From positions 1 to 64,000 of the forward strand of contig JAJFHE010000025.1 of NCBI GenBank assembly GCA_021775755.1: a stretch of 64,000 nucleotides of DNA, read 5' to 3'. The position numbers and the translations under genes were made by a program. The stretch's first letter is position 1, and every line of letters starts with the position of its first letter. This DNA comes from Hyphomicrobiales bacterium. Its GTDB lineage: Bacteria; Pseudomonadota; Alphaproteobacteria; Rhizobiales; JAJFHB01. The notes under the pieces are model-generated. The model did no database searches. It was not told the origin of the DNA and saw only the letters and a list, made by a program, of their open reading frames with translations. Below are positions 1 through 8,829 of the stretch, piece by piece.

Positions 1-98
1 GGCCGCATTCCGCCCTCGACGGCGCAACACCCGGTGAGGCATACATGATGCAATCAATCAACGAGAAGCTGGCGGCATAGACGAAACCCCAATCCACC

Positions 99-965
99 TT
101 AGCAAAGCCGCCAAGCTGTCTCATGAATGGGGTCCACCTCTGGTATCGGTGCTGTCGCTACAATTAATGTGAGGAGGAAACGCCACAAGTGAAACTGCCT
201 GCTTAAACCGCAGAGTGCCGCGATACCGCCACCGCCGCCAAGCACCGAATTCCCCGGCAGGTTCAAACACACCGCCACGGTGAGGTAACGGTGCGAAAGG
301 AGAAAATTCCCGAGTCGAGCACCGACACTTTGGGTGGCATTTCCGCCAAAAACCATGGCATCGATAGCGTCTTTGGGATTGTTTGCCGCGTCGGACAACC
401 CCCACTTGTTCATCCATTGTAACGAAAGCCTATTTGGCACGGTCTGCGCTACTACATATGCAAAGCTTAACCCGACGATAGTCGCCACATACGCGACGAT
501 CACACCTTCACGTCCAAAAAGAATCATGAGCAACAATCCTAGTTCCACACCTGGGACGAAAGGAAGTGCAAGCATCAGAACATAGACAAAGGCTGCGAGC
601 CAAAGACCGTAAATGCCAATTTCACCGCTCGCGGGCGCTAAAACGTCCCGCAATTGATGAAAACCTTCATGGGAAAGCTGATGGCCCAAGACCAATATGA
701 TGGACCAGATAGCGAGAACGCAGACCCCGCGAACGCCGAGGTTCGGCAGAAATGGCAAGCTCAACATGATGAAGTAAACAAGGGCACTCAGGACCACGAC
801 CTGGGCGATCACTTGAGCCGCTTTTGATCCCAGTGCCGACCTGAGCTCGCCGAGATATGTATGACTCAAGTGGTGAGCATAAATGATGAATATGACCCAT
901 GCGACCACCGTCAAAACTACGCGAAGTAGTAAGAACAAGTTCGCCCGGTGGAACCGTTTGCACAA
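99..965 (-). CDS. VTT/TVP38-like integral membrane protein
   Basis: A 288-residue polytopic membrane protein. Hydrophobic segments lie near residues 9-30, 46-72, 78-95, 117-148 and 150-172, with further ones near 225-240 and 255-275. The stretches around FVPGVELGLLLMILFG and the Gly-rich NLPGNSVLGGGGGIAAL resemble the VTT (TVP38/TMEM64/DedA-related) family, proposed to act in membrane lipid or small-solute traffic. The first in-frame start is TTG with no clear Shine-Dalgarno site, so the N-terminus is uncertain. The C-terminus ends abruptly after the last hydrophobic stretch, so slight truncation is possible. It lies downstream of, and on the same strand as, azlCD, separated by about 220 bases in which I see no gene. 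Family assignment is moderate; the substrate is unknown. Confidence 0.6.
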   Translation of the reverse strand: MCKRFHRANLFLLLRVVLTVVAWVIFIIYAHHLSHTYLGELRSALGSKAAQVIAQVVVLSALVYFIMLSLPFLPNLGVRGVCVLAIWSIILVLGHQLSHEGFHQLRDVLAPASGEIGIYGLWLAAFVYVLMLALPFVPGVELGLLLMILFGREGVIVAYVATIVGLSFAYVVAQTVPNRLSLQWMNKWGLSDAANNPKDAIDAMVFGGNATQSVGARLGNFLLSHRYLTVAVCLNLPGNSVLGGGGGIAALCGLSRQFHLWRFLLTLIVATAPIPEVDPIHETAWRLC

Positions 966-1186
966 TTCTTTCTCGCATTCGCATGCATTTTCCTGATTGA
1001 CGATGTTCGGTTTTCATCCCCATCGATCACTCGAACTCGAGGAACTGTGAACGCAGGAGACACAAACTACAATCGCCTTGCATTTGCTCTCACAGAGAGC
1101 CAGCGAGAAGACGTCGAACGCCGCGACCGCCAGAGGATACGGTGAAGGTAAATAACGGGAGATCAATTCGCCGTGAGGGCGAAGGC

Positions 1187-1522
1187 TCACGCAACGAACC
1201 ACGCAGCAGCAAACAGCGCGACGACCGAGGCGGCGACGCCGGCACCCGTGTTGCACCGAAAAATGTAGAAGCATGCCACACCCGCGGCCATGGCGATGAT
1301 GCGTGCGTCAAGGCTGGTAACAGCCAGAATTCTGTTGGGCGACAACACGATTCCGGCGCAAAGGGCGGCAACGATCGAGGTGGCGACACAACGCACCCAC
1401 AGCAACAGCTCGCCTTCAGGGTCGATGCGCTCCGCCAGCATGACACCGAGCACTCGCCAGACGTAAGTCGTGAGCGCTCCCGCCACGACAATGAACCCTA
1501 TCGAACCTAGATCGCCGCTCAT
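1187..1522 (-). CDS. azlD: AzlD-family branched-chain amino acid exporter small subunit
   Basis: A 111-residue protein with about four hydrophobic segments, beginning IGFIVVAGALTTYVWRVLGV and carrying the typical AzlD pattern of a short four-helix membrane protein. AzlD partners with AzlC to export branched-chain amino acids or analogues in the inner membrane. Its start overlaps the azlC stop by four bases (ATGA), which shows translational coupling and supports the pairing. Length fits the family (about 100-115 residues). The real cargo cannot be read from the sequence. Confidence 0.8.
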   Translation of the reverse strand: MSGDLGSIGFIVVAGALTTYVWRVLGVMLAERIDPEGELLLWVRCVATSIVAALCAGIVLSPNRILAVTSLDARIIAMAAGVACFYIFRCNTGAGVAASVVALFAAAWFVA

Positions 1523-2247
1523 CGCCCGCGGTTCCGTGCAATTCGCCCAATGACGTAGGCGATGGTTCCCCCACCAAGACCCGCCGCGAGCAGATCAAGT
1601 TGCGGATAATAGCGGTGGCAGAGCGGGCCAATGACCACACCGGCGGCAATCGCCAAATAATCCATCGAAATTCGGGCGTTGGCGAACAGCGAGATGAAGA
1701 AAAACGAGGGTGTGAGAAACACCAGACAGGCGGCAAGCAGCGGCGGCGCCAGCTGGGCGAGGTGATATCCAACTGCCGTCATCACAATCATGGTGCTCAT
1801 GAGTGCGAGCCCAAGGCCGGTAAGCCAGGGCAGACGCTTCGCTCTCTCAACGGCTTCGATTTCATCCTCGGCGATACGCCAGATCGTCACCGCCACAAAG
1901 TGGCACAGGAAATAGAGCGGCCAACGGTTGGCACCTTCGACCCGCACCTTCGACATGACCAGCACCACCATCGGCAACAGCCGCACGGCGGTCAGCGTGA
2001 CCGCAAGTGCGGCGGCGGCAACGCCCGTGCCGCGCGCCAGCATATCGAGCGTCACCACCTGGCCCGGCAACGCCCAAACGGTGACCGTTGTCGCGATGCC
2101 GGAATGCAGACCTACGCCGAAGTCGCGGACAAGCGCGCCAAAGCCCAGGAAAGAGGCCGCCATGACGAGGCCTGCAACACCAACTGCCGAGCGCGCGCCC
2201 TGCGGCAGCGCCGACCAGTCGTAGGCTGCTGTATCCCCTGCCCGCAC
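1519..2247 (-). CDS. azlC: AzlC-family branched-chain amino acid exporter large subunit
   Basis: A 242-residue membrane protein with the AzlC hallmarks: an early segment GLVMAASFLGFGALVRDFG, the WALPGQVVTLDML stretch and a long hydrophobic C-terminal half. AzlC forms the larger part of the AzlCD exporter of branched-chain amino acids and toxic analogues. The start is GTG, three bases after the stop of the upstream secreted-protein gene, so it sits in the same transcription unit as that pair and perhaps clpSA. The downstream stop overlaps the azlD start. Confidence 0.85.
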   Translation of the reverse strand: MRAGDTAAYDWSALPQGARSAVGVAGLVMAASFLGFGALVRDFGVGLHSGIATTVTVWALPGQVVTLDMLARGTGVAAAALAVTLTAVRLLPMVVLVMSKVRVEGANRWPLYFLCHFVAVTIWRIAEDEIEAVERAKRLPWLTGLGLALMSTMIVMTAVGYHLAQLAPPLLAACLVFLTPSFFFISLFANARISMDYLAIAAGVVIGPLCHRYYPQLDLLAAGLGGGTIAYVIGRIARNRGR

Positions 2248-2250
2248 CGC

Positions 2251-2973
2251 TTACTCAGTGTCCCAGCTATAAATGATCTCGCCATCGGCGCCCGGCGTAA
2301 AAATGACCGGTACCCGCTTCACGCCTTTGCAGGTGTGCACCACCCACTCTTCGCGCCATGAGGTATCGGTCGTACCGGGCCAGCTCTTGTCAACTTCGCC
2401 GGCGAGAATGCGTGCCCGGTCGACCCTGTCGCAGCCCTGGGTCCAGGACCATTCTGATTGCTGCTCGCGCAGCTCGGTGACGGCGCGATGCTGGAGCAGC
2501 GGTTCCGCCTTGCTGTCGCCCGGCAGTCTTGCATGAAACACCGGATTGCCGTCCGAGACCGTTGCATAAACCATGCGCTGATAAGTGCGCTGGCAGCCCT
2601 CGATCTCGACAATCTCGATCCATTGCGGACCGTCGATGCGCTCGGCTCCGGGAAGCGGCACGGGCTCGGTCGCCATCCACGTGCGCACGCGGTTGACAGG
2701 CTCGGCGTCCGTACAGATGCCAATCCATGTCTCGTAGCCCACAAGATAGGTGATCAGCCGCTCCAGATAGTCACTGGAATTGAGGTAGTCCTGAAAGGGC
2801 TTTCCATCGATTTCAGGCGGCTGGGGGACAGGCGGATAGTTCGGCGTTATGGAGCCTGGAAGGCTTTGCTCCTGCGGGGCTCCATCGGTGGGTGCCGCGG
2901 CGTGCGCACCGGCAACAATCAAAGTAAGCGCTGTCGCAATTGTAATTGCCCGCAAGCCGACCGCCCTGCTCAT
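2251..2973 (-). CDS. secreted four-cysteine protein, tandem paralogue 1 (unknown function)
   Basis: A 240-residue protein of unknown role. The ATG at 2973 is chosen because it overlaps the upstream stop by four bases and directly precedes a signal peptide (MSRAVGLRAITIATALTLIV, cleaved near AHA/A). The mature part aligns by eye with the neighbour at 2970-3656: YLERL-x-TY-x-x-GYETWIG, PQWIEIV, a Cys-x5-YQR stretch and a C-terminal W-x-V-x-x-C. Four cysteines occur at equivalent places (WIGIC, EGC, TQGC, HTC), which suggests two disulfides in the periplasm. It is followed after three bases by azlC. I recognise no named family; the function is open. Confidence 0.75.
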   Translation of the reverse strand: MSRAVGLRAITIATALTLIVAGAHAAAPTDGAPQEQSLPGSITPNYPPVPQPPEIDGKPFQDYLNSSDYLERLITYLVGYETWIGICTDAEPVNRVRTWMATEPVPLPGAERIDGPQWIEIVEIEGCQRTYQRMVYATVSDGNPVFHARLPGDSKAEPLLQHRAVTELREQQSEWSWTQGCDRVDRARILAGEVDKSWPGTTDTSWREEWVVHTCKGVKRVPVIFTPGADGEIIYSWDTE

Positions 2974-3656
2974 GGCGCGGCCACGGAGGGTGAAAATGTG
3001 TATGCGGTGCCTCCGGTGTGATCCGGGGCGAAGCGCACCGGCACGTTCCGGACACCGGCGCAATCGACAATCGTCCAGGTCTCCCGCCACCCGGTGCCGT
3101 ACTCGGACTGAAACGAGGACTGAAACGCCGTCGTCAGCACACGGACCGGCGCGGTTGCCTGACAGCCGCGCTTCATGGCGCTTTCACGCTCTTGTTCGAC
3201 AAGGGCCGCCACCGCCTCGGCCTGCACGGCGGGCGAGGTTTTGGTCGATCCCATCAAAACCGCATGGAACAAAGGTTTCTTGCCTTTAACCGACACGAAT
3301 ACGGGCCGCTGATAAGCATTCCGGCAACCGGCCACGCTGACGATCTCGATCCACTGCGGAGCGCCGGGGTCGGGATCGCCCGGCAGGGCAATGGAGCGTT
3401 GCGGGAGCAAAGTCTGCTCGCGGGTAACGGGCTCAGGGTCGGGGCACGGACCAATCCAGGTCTCATAGCCAATGACATAGGTGTGCAGACGTTCCAGATA
3501 CTGCGGCGAAGACACATAGCGGCTGAGCGGCATGCCATCGATCTCGGGCTCGCTCTGCGCTTGTGCCACCCCCCAGGCCATACTTACGGCCGCGGCGGCA
3601 AGCAGCGCTGCCGATAAACGTCGATGACCCCGTGAAACGGGCCGGCAATGCCCCAT
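2970..3656 (-). CDS. secreted four-cysteine protein, tandem paralogue 2 (unknown function)
   Basis: A 228-residue protein with an Arg-rich signal peptide (RRLSAALLAAAAVSMAWG, probable cleavage after AQA). The mature domain is a diverged copy of the downstream gene product, with the same four Cys positions (WIGPC, VAGC, KRGC, VDC), the YETWIG motif and PQWIEIV. It starts 28 bases after the clpA stop and overlaps the next gene by four bases, so the two copies are co-transcribed and probably arose by duplication. No catalytic motif is obvious. A role in the envelope is inferred only from the signal peptide and cysteines. Confidence 0.75.
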   Translation of the reverse strand: MGHCRPVSRGHRRLSAALLAAAAVSMAWGVAQAQSEPEIDGMPLSRYVSSPQYLERLHTYVIGYETWIGPCPDPEPVTREQTLLPQRSIALPGDPDPGAPQWIEIVSVAGCRNAYQRPVFVSVKGKKPLFHAVLMGSTKTSPAVQAEAVAALVEQERESAMKRGCQATAPVRVLTTAFQSSFQSEYGTGWRETWTIVDCAGVRNVPVRFAPDHTGGTAYTFSPSVAAP

Positions 3657-3684
3657 GCCTTACCCCGTGCTCTGGATGGACCGG

Positions 3685-6129
3685 TCAGTCCGCGAGAAGC
3701 GGAACGCGCGGAACGCTGCCTCCTCCGCCGCCTTTCTTACCGCCGCCGCCGCGGCCGCCATTTTTCTTCGGCGCCGGCTTGCGCTTCGCCTTGGCGGGCT
3801 TCTTGGCGGTCGCCTTGCGCGGCGGTTTGGGAAGCTTGAGCGGCGCGCGCGGCACAAGCTCGAAGTCGAGCTTGTCCTCTCCCTCCTCGCCCTTCACAAC
3901 GATCACGCGAACCGTGCCGCCCTTGACGAGATCGCCAAACAGAACTTCATCGGCCAGAGGCTTCTTGATGTATTCCTGAATGACGCGCGACAGCGGGCGG
4001 GCACCGAATCTTTCATCGTAGCCTTTAAGCGCAATCCACTCGTTGGCGTCGGGCGTCAGTTCAAACGTAATGTCGCGATCGGCAAGTTGCGCCTCAAGCT
4101 GCAGGACGAATTTCTCGACAACCAGAGCCACGACTTCCGGCGGCAGCCCGGCAAAACCGATAACCGCATCGAGCCTGTTGCGGAATTCCGGCGTGAACAT
4201 GCGGTTGATGGCTTCCTCGTCATCGCCCTCGCGCTTGGTCCGGTTGAAGCCGATCGGCGGCTTCGCCATGTCGGACGCGCCCGCATTTGTGGTCATGATC
4301 AAGATGACATTGCGGAAATCCACGGACTTGCCGTTGTGATCCGTCAGCTTGCCGTGGTCCATGACCTGCAGCAGGATATTGAACAGGTCGGGATGGGCTT
4401 TCTCGATCTCGTCGAGCAGCAGAACGCAATGGGGATGCTGGTCGATGCCGTCGGTCAGAAGGCCGCCCTGGTCGAAACCGACATAGCCTGGAGGCGCGCC
4501 GATGAGGCGCGAAACCGTATGGCGCTCCATGTATTCCGACATGTCGAAACGCAGGAGTTCCACGCCCATGAGCTCGGCGAGCTGGCGCGCAACCTCCGTC
4601 TTGCCAACGCCGGTCGGTCCGGAGAACAGGTAACTTCCGATCGGTTTTTCAGGTTCGCGCAAACCCGCGCGCGCAAGCTTGATGGCAGAAGACAGCGCAT
4701 CAATGGCTTCGTCCTGCCCAAACACGACGCGTTTGAGGTCGGTCGCAAGATCCTTGAGCAGCGATGTGTCGTCCTTGGAGACGGATTTGGGCGGGATGCG
4801 CGCCATTGTGGCAACGGTCGCCTCGATTTCCTTCACACCGATGGTGCGTTTGCGCCGCGATTCGGGCAGCAGCATCTGCGAAGCGCCGGTCTCGTCGATA
4901 ACGTCGATCGCCTTGTCGGGAAGTTTGCGGTCGCCGATGTATTTCGCCGACAGTTCAACCGCCGTCTTGATGGCGTCGTTTGTGTACTTGATGTCGTGAA
5001 AGTCCTCAAAGTAAGGCTTGAGGCCTTTCAGGATCTTGATGGCGTCGGGAACCGTCGGCTCCTTGATGTCGATCTTCTGGAACCGGCGCACCAGGGCGCG
5101 ATCCTTTTCAAAATGCTGGCGATATTCCTTGTAGGTCGTCGAGCCGATGCAACGCAGCGTCCCGCTTTGCAGCGCGGGTTTCAGGAGGTTGGACGCATCC
5201 ATAGCGCCGCCGCTCGTCGCGCCGGCGCCGATCACGGTATGGATTTCATCGATAAACATGATGGCGCCCGGATACCGCTCGATTTCCTTCATCACCGCCT
5301 TGATGCGCTCTTCAAAGTCGCCGCGGTAGCGCGTTCCAGCCAGAAGCGTTCCCATGTCGAGCTGAAAGATCGTGCAGTCGCTCAGCACATCGGGCACTTC
5401 GTTGTGAATGATCTTGCGCGCCAGCCCTTCGGCAATCGCGGTCTTGCCGACGCCCGGGTCGCCAACGAATAACGGGTTGTTCTTCTGGCGGCGGCACAGC
5501 ACCTGGATGGTGCGGTTGATCTCAAGATCGCGCCCGATCAGCGGGTCGATGCGGCCGTCCTCGGCCTTCTTGTTGAGGTTCACACAGTAGGCTTCAAGCG
5601 CGTCCGTGCCCTCTTTCGCCTCACTGTCGCCCTCTTCCGCCGGCGTCTCCTCGTCGCCGCCGCGCACCGGGCGGGCCTCGGACAGACCGGCGCGTTTGGC
5701 AATGCCATGACTGATGTAATTCACCGCGTCATAGCGCGTCATTTCCTGCTCCTGCAGGAAGTAGGCGGCATGGCTTTCGCGCTCGGCGAATATCGCCACC
5801 AGCACGTTGGCGCCGGTAACTTCTTCGCGGCCCGAAGACTGCACATGAATGACGGCGCGCTGGATAACACGCTGGAAGCCCGCGGTCGGCTTGGAGTCCT
5901 CGCCATCGTCGACGATCAGGCTTGCCAGCTCAGTATCGACGTAATTTTCGAGATTTCGCCGCAGCAAGGACAGATCGACATTGCACGCGCGCATAACGGC
6001 GGCCGCATCGCTGTCGTCGATGAGCGCGAGCAGCAGATGCTCAAGGGTTGCGTATTCGTGCTGGCGTTCGTTGGCCAGCGCGAGCGCGCGGTGCAGCGCG
6101 TTTTCAAGACTGCGGGAAAATGTCGGCAC
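3685..6129 (-). CDS. clpA: ClpA, ATP-dependent Clp protease specificity subunit
   Basis: An 814-residue AAA+ unfoldase that feeds substrates to ClpP. The Clp N domain ([19 protein letters not shown]) starts at a GTG at 6129, preceded by AAGGAG; a longer GTG start at 6159 would overlap clpS with no ribosome binding site. Two nucleotide-binding domains carry Walker A motifs GDPGVGKT and GPTGVGKT, with matching DEIHT and LLDEIEKAH Walker B regions. PPIGFNR contains the IGF loop that docks on ClpP. The C-terminus is a Lys/Gly-rich tail ending [10 protein letters not shown]. The adaptor gene clpS lies directly upstream, eight bases away. Confidence 0.97.
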   Translation of the reverse strand: MPTFSRSLENALHRALALANERQHEYATLEHLLLALIDDSDAAAVMRACNVDLSLLRRNLENYVDTELASLIVDDGEDSKPTAGFQRVIQRAVIHVQSSGREEVTGANVLVAIFAERESHAAYFLQEQEMTRYDAVNYISHGIAKRAGLSEARPVRGGDEETPAEEGDSEAKEGTDALEAYCVNLNKKAEDGRIDPLIGRDLEINRTIQVLCRRQKNNPLFVGDPGVGKTAIAEGLARKIIHNEVPDVLSDCTIFQLDMGTLLAGTRYRGDFEERIKAVMKEIERYPGAIMFIDEIHTVIGAGATSGGAMDASNLLKPALQSGTLRCIGSTTYKEYRQHFEKDRALVRRFQKIDIKEPTVPDAIKILKGLKPYFEDFHDIKYTNDAIKTAVELSAKYIGDRKLPDKAIDVIDETGASQMLLPESRRKRTIGVKEIEATVATMARIPPKSVSKDDTSLLKDLATDLKRVVFGQDEAIDALSSAIKLARAGLREPEKPIGSYLFSGPTGVGKTEVARQLAELMGVELLRFDMSEYMERHTVSRLIGAPPGYVGFDQGGLLTDGIDQHPHCVLLLDEIEKAHPDLFNILLQVMDHGKLTDHNGKSVDFRNVILIMTTNAGASDMAKPPIGFNRTKREGDDEEAINRMFTPEFRNRLDAVIGFAGLPPEVVALVVEKFVLQLEAQLADRDITFELTPDANEWIALKGYDERFGARPLSRVIQEYIKKPLADEVLFGDLVKGGTVRVIVVKGEEGEDKLDFELVPRAPLKLPKPPRKATAKKPAKAKRKPAPKKNGGRGGGGKKGGGGGSVPRVPLLAD

Positions 6130-6137
6130 GGTACGTG

Positions 6138-6497
6138 CTACTCCTTTTCCATCGTGCACTGCAATGGGTGCTGATGCTGACGCGCAAAGTCCATTACCTG
6201 TGTCACTTTGGTTTCTGCCACCTCAAATGTGTACACACCGCACACGCCGACACCTTTTTGGTGCACATGCAGCATGATGCGCGTTGCCTCGTCCCTGCTC
6301 TTGCCGAAGAATCGCTCCAAAACGTGGATGACGAATTCCATCGGTGTGTAATCGTCGTTCAGAAGCAGAACCTTATAGAGGCTCGGCTTCTTCGTCTTCT
6401 GCTTTGTGCGCGTGGCGACACCGACATCGTTATCATCATCGCCACCGGGCGGCGGCGGCTGCGTTGCCATCGCGGTGATGATGCGGGTGACTGCCAT
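6138..6497 (-). CDS. clpS: ClpS, ClpA adaptor for N-degron substrates
   Basis: A 119-residue adaptor that binds the ClpA N domain and delivers proteins with destabilising N-terminal residues. The conserved core is clear: [20 protein letters not shown], then [21 protein letters not shown]. The start at 6497 is chosen because AAGGA lies about 11 bases upstream; the inner ATG at 6470 has no such site and longer starts add an unlikely extension. The N-terminal 35 residues, rich in Pro, Gly and Asp, are the usual disordered extension that enters the ClpA pore. It is directly followed by clpA. Confidence 0.96.
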   Translation of the reverse strand: MAVTRIITAMATQPPPPGGDDDNDVGVATRTKQKTKKPSLYKVLLLNDDYTPMEFVIHVLERFFGKSRDEATRIMLHVHQKGVGVCGVYTFEVAETKVTQVMDFARQHQHPLQCTMEKE

Positions 6498-6624
6498 CTG
6501 AAACAACGTCCTTCGGAACACGAACACAAGGCTACCGGTTGACCCAATCACAATATAGGGGTTCACGGCAGATTCCCTACACTCTACTTGCAAAATTCAT
6601 AGGACAATCCACGCCCCAATGCAA

Positions 6625-6654
6625 AAGGCCCGGCGTGTTCCCACGCCGGGCCTT
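6625..6654 (-). terminator. Rho-independent terminator of the phasin gene
   Basis: A perfect 13-bp stem (AAGGCCCGGCGTG) with a 4-base loop, followed on the minus strand by TTTT. It lies 31 bases past the phasin stop and between phasin and clpS, so it insulates the two units. Confidence 0.9.
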
Positions 6655-6685
6655 GCACTCTACCGCCTGAGCGGTGCGGTTAGGC

Positions 6686-7036
6686 TTACTTCTTGGGAGT
6701 ATCCTTACCGGCGAACTGTCCGAGCTGGCCTTCGAAGGGCTTGTAGGCTTCCTTCGCGGCGTTCATGTACAGTTCGCCAATCTTGGTAACGCGGCCGACA
6801 TAGGCCTCGTAGGCGGTCTTGGCGAATTCGGACTGGACTTCAAAAGCCTTGTCGATCGACTGGGCGGCAGCGGCCTTTTCGAAAACGGCGGAGCCATCTT
6901 CGAAGGATTTGCGCGAATAGTCGGCAACTTCGGTGGCGATTTCCTGGAAGCCCTTGGTCAGCGCGGATGCGCTAGCAACGGCGGCTTCGAGGTTTTCTTT
7001 GCCTGCGGTCTGAATTTCTTCAAAATTCTTGATCAT
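6686..7036 (-). CDS. phasin family protein (PHA granule-associated)
   Basis: A 116-residue, almost wholly helical, Ala- and Lys/Glu-rich protein: it opens MIKNFEEIQTAGKENLEAAV and carries KGFQEIATEVADYSRKSFEDG, the usual Phasin_2 pattern. Phasins coat polyhydroxyalkanoate granules and control their size and number. GGAG lies eight bases before the chosen ATG; the longer reading back to 7132 is rejected because it runs through the promoter palindromes. A strong terminator follows, so it is monocistronic. Upstream palindromes suggest control by a PhaR-type repressor. No PHA synthase gene is in the window. Confidence 0.92.
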   Translation of the reverse strand: MIKNFEEIQTAGKENLEAAVASASALTKGFQEIATEVADYSRKSFEDGSAVFEKAAAAQSIDKAFEVQSEFAKTAYEAYVGRVTKIGELYMNAAKEAYKPFEGQLGQFAGKDTPKK

Positions 7037-7084
7037 AGTGAAACTCCAAATTCGCTTGCGCGGGGTTGTTCTGTGGTCCTTATA

Positions 7085-7132
7085 TGTGCACTGCACAATG
7101 GAAGTCAAGAGGTATTTTTGTGCATCGCACAA
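7085..7132. promoter_or_regulatory. two PhaR-like operator palindromes upstream of the phasin gene
   Basis: Two related dyads lie 50-100 bases before the phasin start: TGTGCACTGCACA (7085-7097) and TTGTGCATCGCACAA (7118-7132), both of the form TGTGC-N3-GCACA, with centres 34 bases apart. PhaR, the phasin repressor of PHA-making alphaproteobacteria, is known to bind TGC/GCA-rich dyads. The assignment rests on this resemblance and on position. Confidence 0.65.
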
Positions 7133-7356
7133 TTTTCCCTATTAACCAGTTAAAGCAAGGAATCCGGTGGTTTTTACAGTTTGGTAAGGCTGACCGGCAA
7201 GAATACGCCAAGGGACAGGCGTGCGCCGCACGATGCGCGTCAACCGCTGGATGGCGGGGCTCTAAAATCCCTCAAATGCAACGGTTTAGAGGCCGGGGCG
7301 AGGCAGCAGGGATAAAGGCAAACGCCCCAGAAGGGGCATCAGGTGGGACAGGTTTC

Positions 7357-8772
7357 ATGGTGGGATCGACGCGTATCCGTCAATTGCTATCTATTTTCGC
7401 GATTTTATTCATCGCTCTCGCAGCCATTCCAATTGCTGCACCTGCACCCGCCGAGGCGCGCGAACGTTTCGCCGCGGTCACGGTCGATGCACACACCGGA
7501 ACCATTTTGTTTTCACGCAATGCGGACGCACGGCGTTACCCGGCTTCGCTCACCAAGATCATGACCCTTTACGTTCTGTTCGAGGAACTCAAGGCCGGCC
7601 GTCTGACGTTGCAGAGCAAGTTCACCGTGTCGCGGCACGCGGCCAGTATGCAACCCTCCAAGATCGGCCTGCCGGCAGGCGCCACGATCTCCGTTGAAAA
7701 CGCGATCAAGGCGCTTGTGACGAAGTCGGCGAATGACATCGCGGTTGTGGTTGCGGAAGGCGTTTCGGGCACTGAGTCGGCGTTTGCCCGGCGCATGACC
7801 CAGACGGCGCGGCGCATCGGCATGACCCGGTCTCAGTTTCGCAATGCTTCAGGGTTGCCCAACAGCCAGCAGGTGACGACGGCGCGGGACATGGCGACGC
7901 TTGGACTTCGCGTGCAGCGCGACTTTCCGCAGTTCTATCACTATTTCAGCCTGCGCAGCTTCACCTTCCGCGGTCGCACATATCGCACGCATAACCGGCT
8001 GCTCGGACGCTATGAAGGCACCAACGGTATCAAGACAGGCTACACGCGCGCTTCCGGCTACAATCTCACCGCCTCGGTGGTGCGCGGCAGGCGGCACCTT
8101 GTCGGTGTCGTCATGGGCGGACGGTCCGGGCGCTCGCGCAACGCATATATGCGCACCATGCTGACGCGTCAGTTCGGGCGCGCGCCGCAGTCGAGCAGTG
8201 ACACTGTCGCCCGCATGGCCGGCACACCGCCCGGTTTCAGGCAGGTGGCCGAGATCCGTGACAGCTATCCCCTGCCCCTCGATAAGCCCGGCACGGAAAA
8301 CGCCGATGCTCCGGTCGTGATGGCAGGCGTGGTGGCGACACCCCCGGCAATCGAGCCGGCGCCCGCGGCCCCAGCACAGCCCGAAATCGCACCGAATCCC
8401 GAAAGCACGGCAGTTCCCGAAAGCACACCGGCGCCGGAAATCATTATCCCGCAACCCGTTGCGGCCAATGCAGGCAATCCCTTCAACGCCCCGGCCGCCG
8501 AGCCGCCACAACACGACCCAAACTCCTGGGCCATCCAGATCGGTGCGTTTTCATCTGAGAACGATGCGATACGCCGCCTCGACGTCGCACAGGACCTCGG
8601 TCTCTCCGCGCTCAATGGAAGAAGTCCGTTCACGGTGGCGCATTTCGTCGAGGAGCGGGTCGTCTACCGGGCACGTTTCGGCGGGTTCGACCGCGAAGGC
8701 GCGGAAAACGCCTGCAAGCTTCTGGTGCGCAAGGCGATCAACTGCTTCGCGCTGGCGCCCAACGGGCAGTAA
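7357..8772 (+). CDS. D-alanyl-D-alanine carboxypeptidase (S11) with C-terminal SPOR domain
   Basis: A 471-residue periplasmic serine peptidase that trims the terminal D-Ala from peptidoglycan stem peptides. The signal peptide runs over residues 1-35 (cleavage near AEA). The three penicillin-binding motifs are present: S64-L-T-K67, S124-A-N126 and K226-T-G228. A Pro/Ala-rich linker (about 305-380) leads to a SPOR domain (about 385-465, NSWAIQIGAFSSENDA...), which binds denuded glycan at the division septum. The ATG at 7357 directly precedes the signal peptide; an open frame upstream to 7066 runs through promoter sequence and is not used. It is a lone gene between divergent and convergent neighbours. 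Confidence 0.93.
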   Translation: MVGSTRIRQLLSIFAILFIALAAIPIAAPAPAEARERFAAVTVDAHTGTILFSRNADARRYPASLTKIMTLYVLFEELKAGRLTLQSKFTVSRHAASMQPSKIGLPAGATISVENAIKALVTKSANDIAVVVAEGVSGTESAFARRMTQTARRIGMTRSQFRNASGLPNSQQVTTARDMATLGLRVQRDFPQFYHYFSLRSFTFRGRTYRTHNRLLGRYEGTNGIKTGYTRASGYNLTASVVRGRRHLVGVVMGGRSGRSRNAYMRTMLTRQFGRAPQSSSDTVARMAGTPPGFRQVAEIRDSYPLPLDKPGTENADAPVVMAGVVATPPAIEPAPAAPAQPEIAPNPESTAVPESTPAPEIIIPQPVAANAGNPFNAPAAEPPQHDPNSWAIQIGAFSSENDAIRRLDVAQDLGLSALNGRSPFTVAHFVEERVVYRARFGGFDREGAENACKLLVRKAINCFALAPNGQ

Positions 8773-8829
8773 AAACCCGGCACGCCGCCGCAGGCCCTGA
8801 ACACGCGGCCGCGCCCACATCACCTTCCG

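Noticed and set aside
3655-5472. 605-residue open frame on the plus strand opposite clpA
   Set aside because: It lies antisense to the clearly conserved clpA gene; its length reflects high GC and codon bias on the other strand, and its sequence has no family likeness.
7260-7291. CTCTAAA...TTTAGAG inverted repeat upstream of the carboxypeptidase gene
   Set aside because: Arms of only 7 bp with an 18-base loop; could be chance in a window this size.
7066-7356. N-terminal extension of the D,D-carboxypeptidase
   Set aside because: It crosses the phasin operators and would bury the signal peptide.
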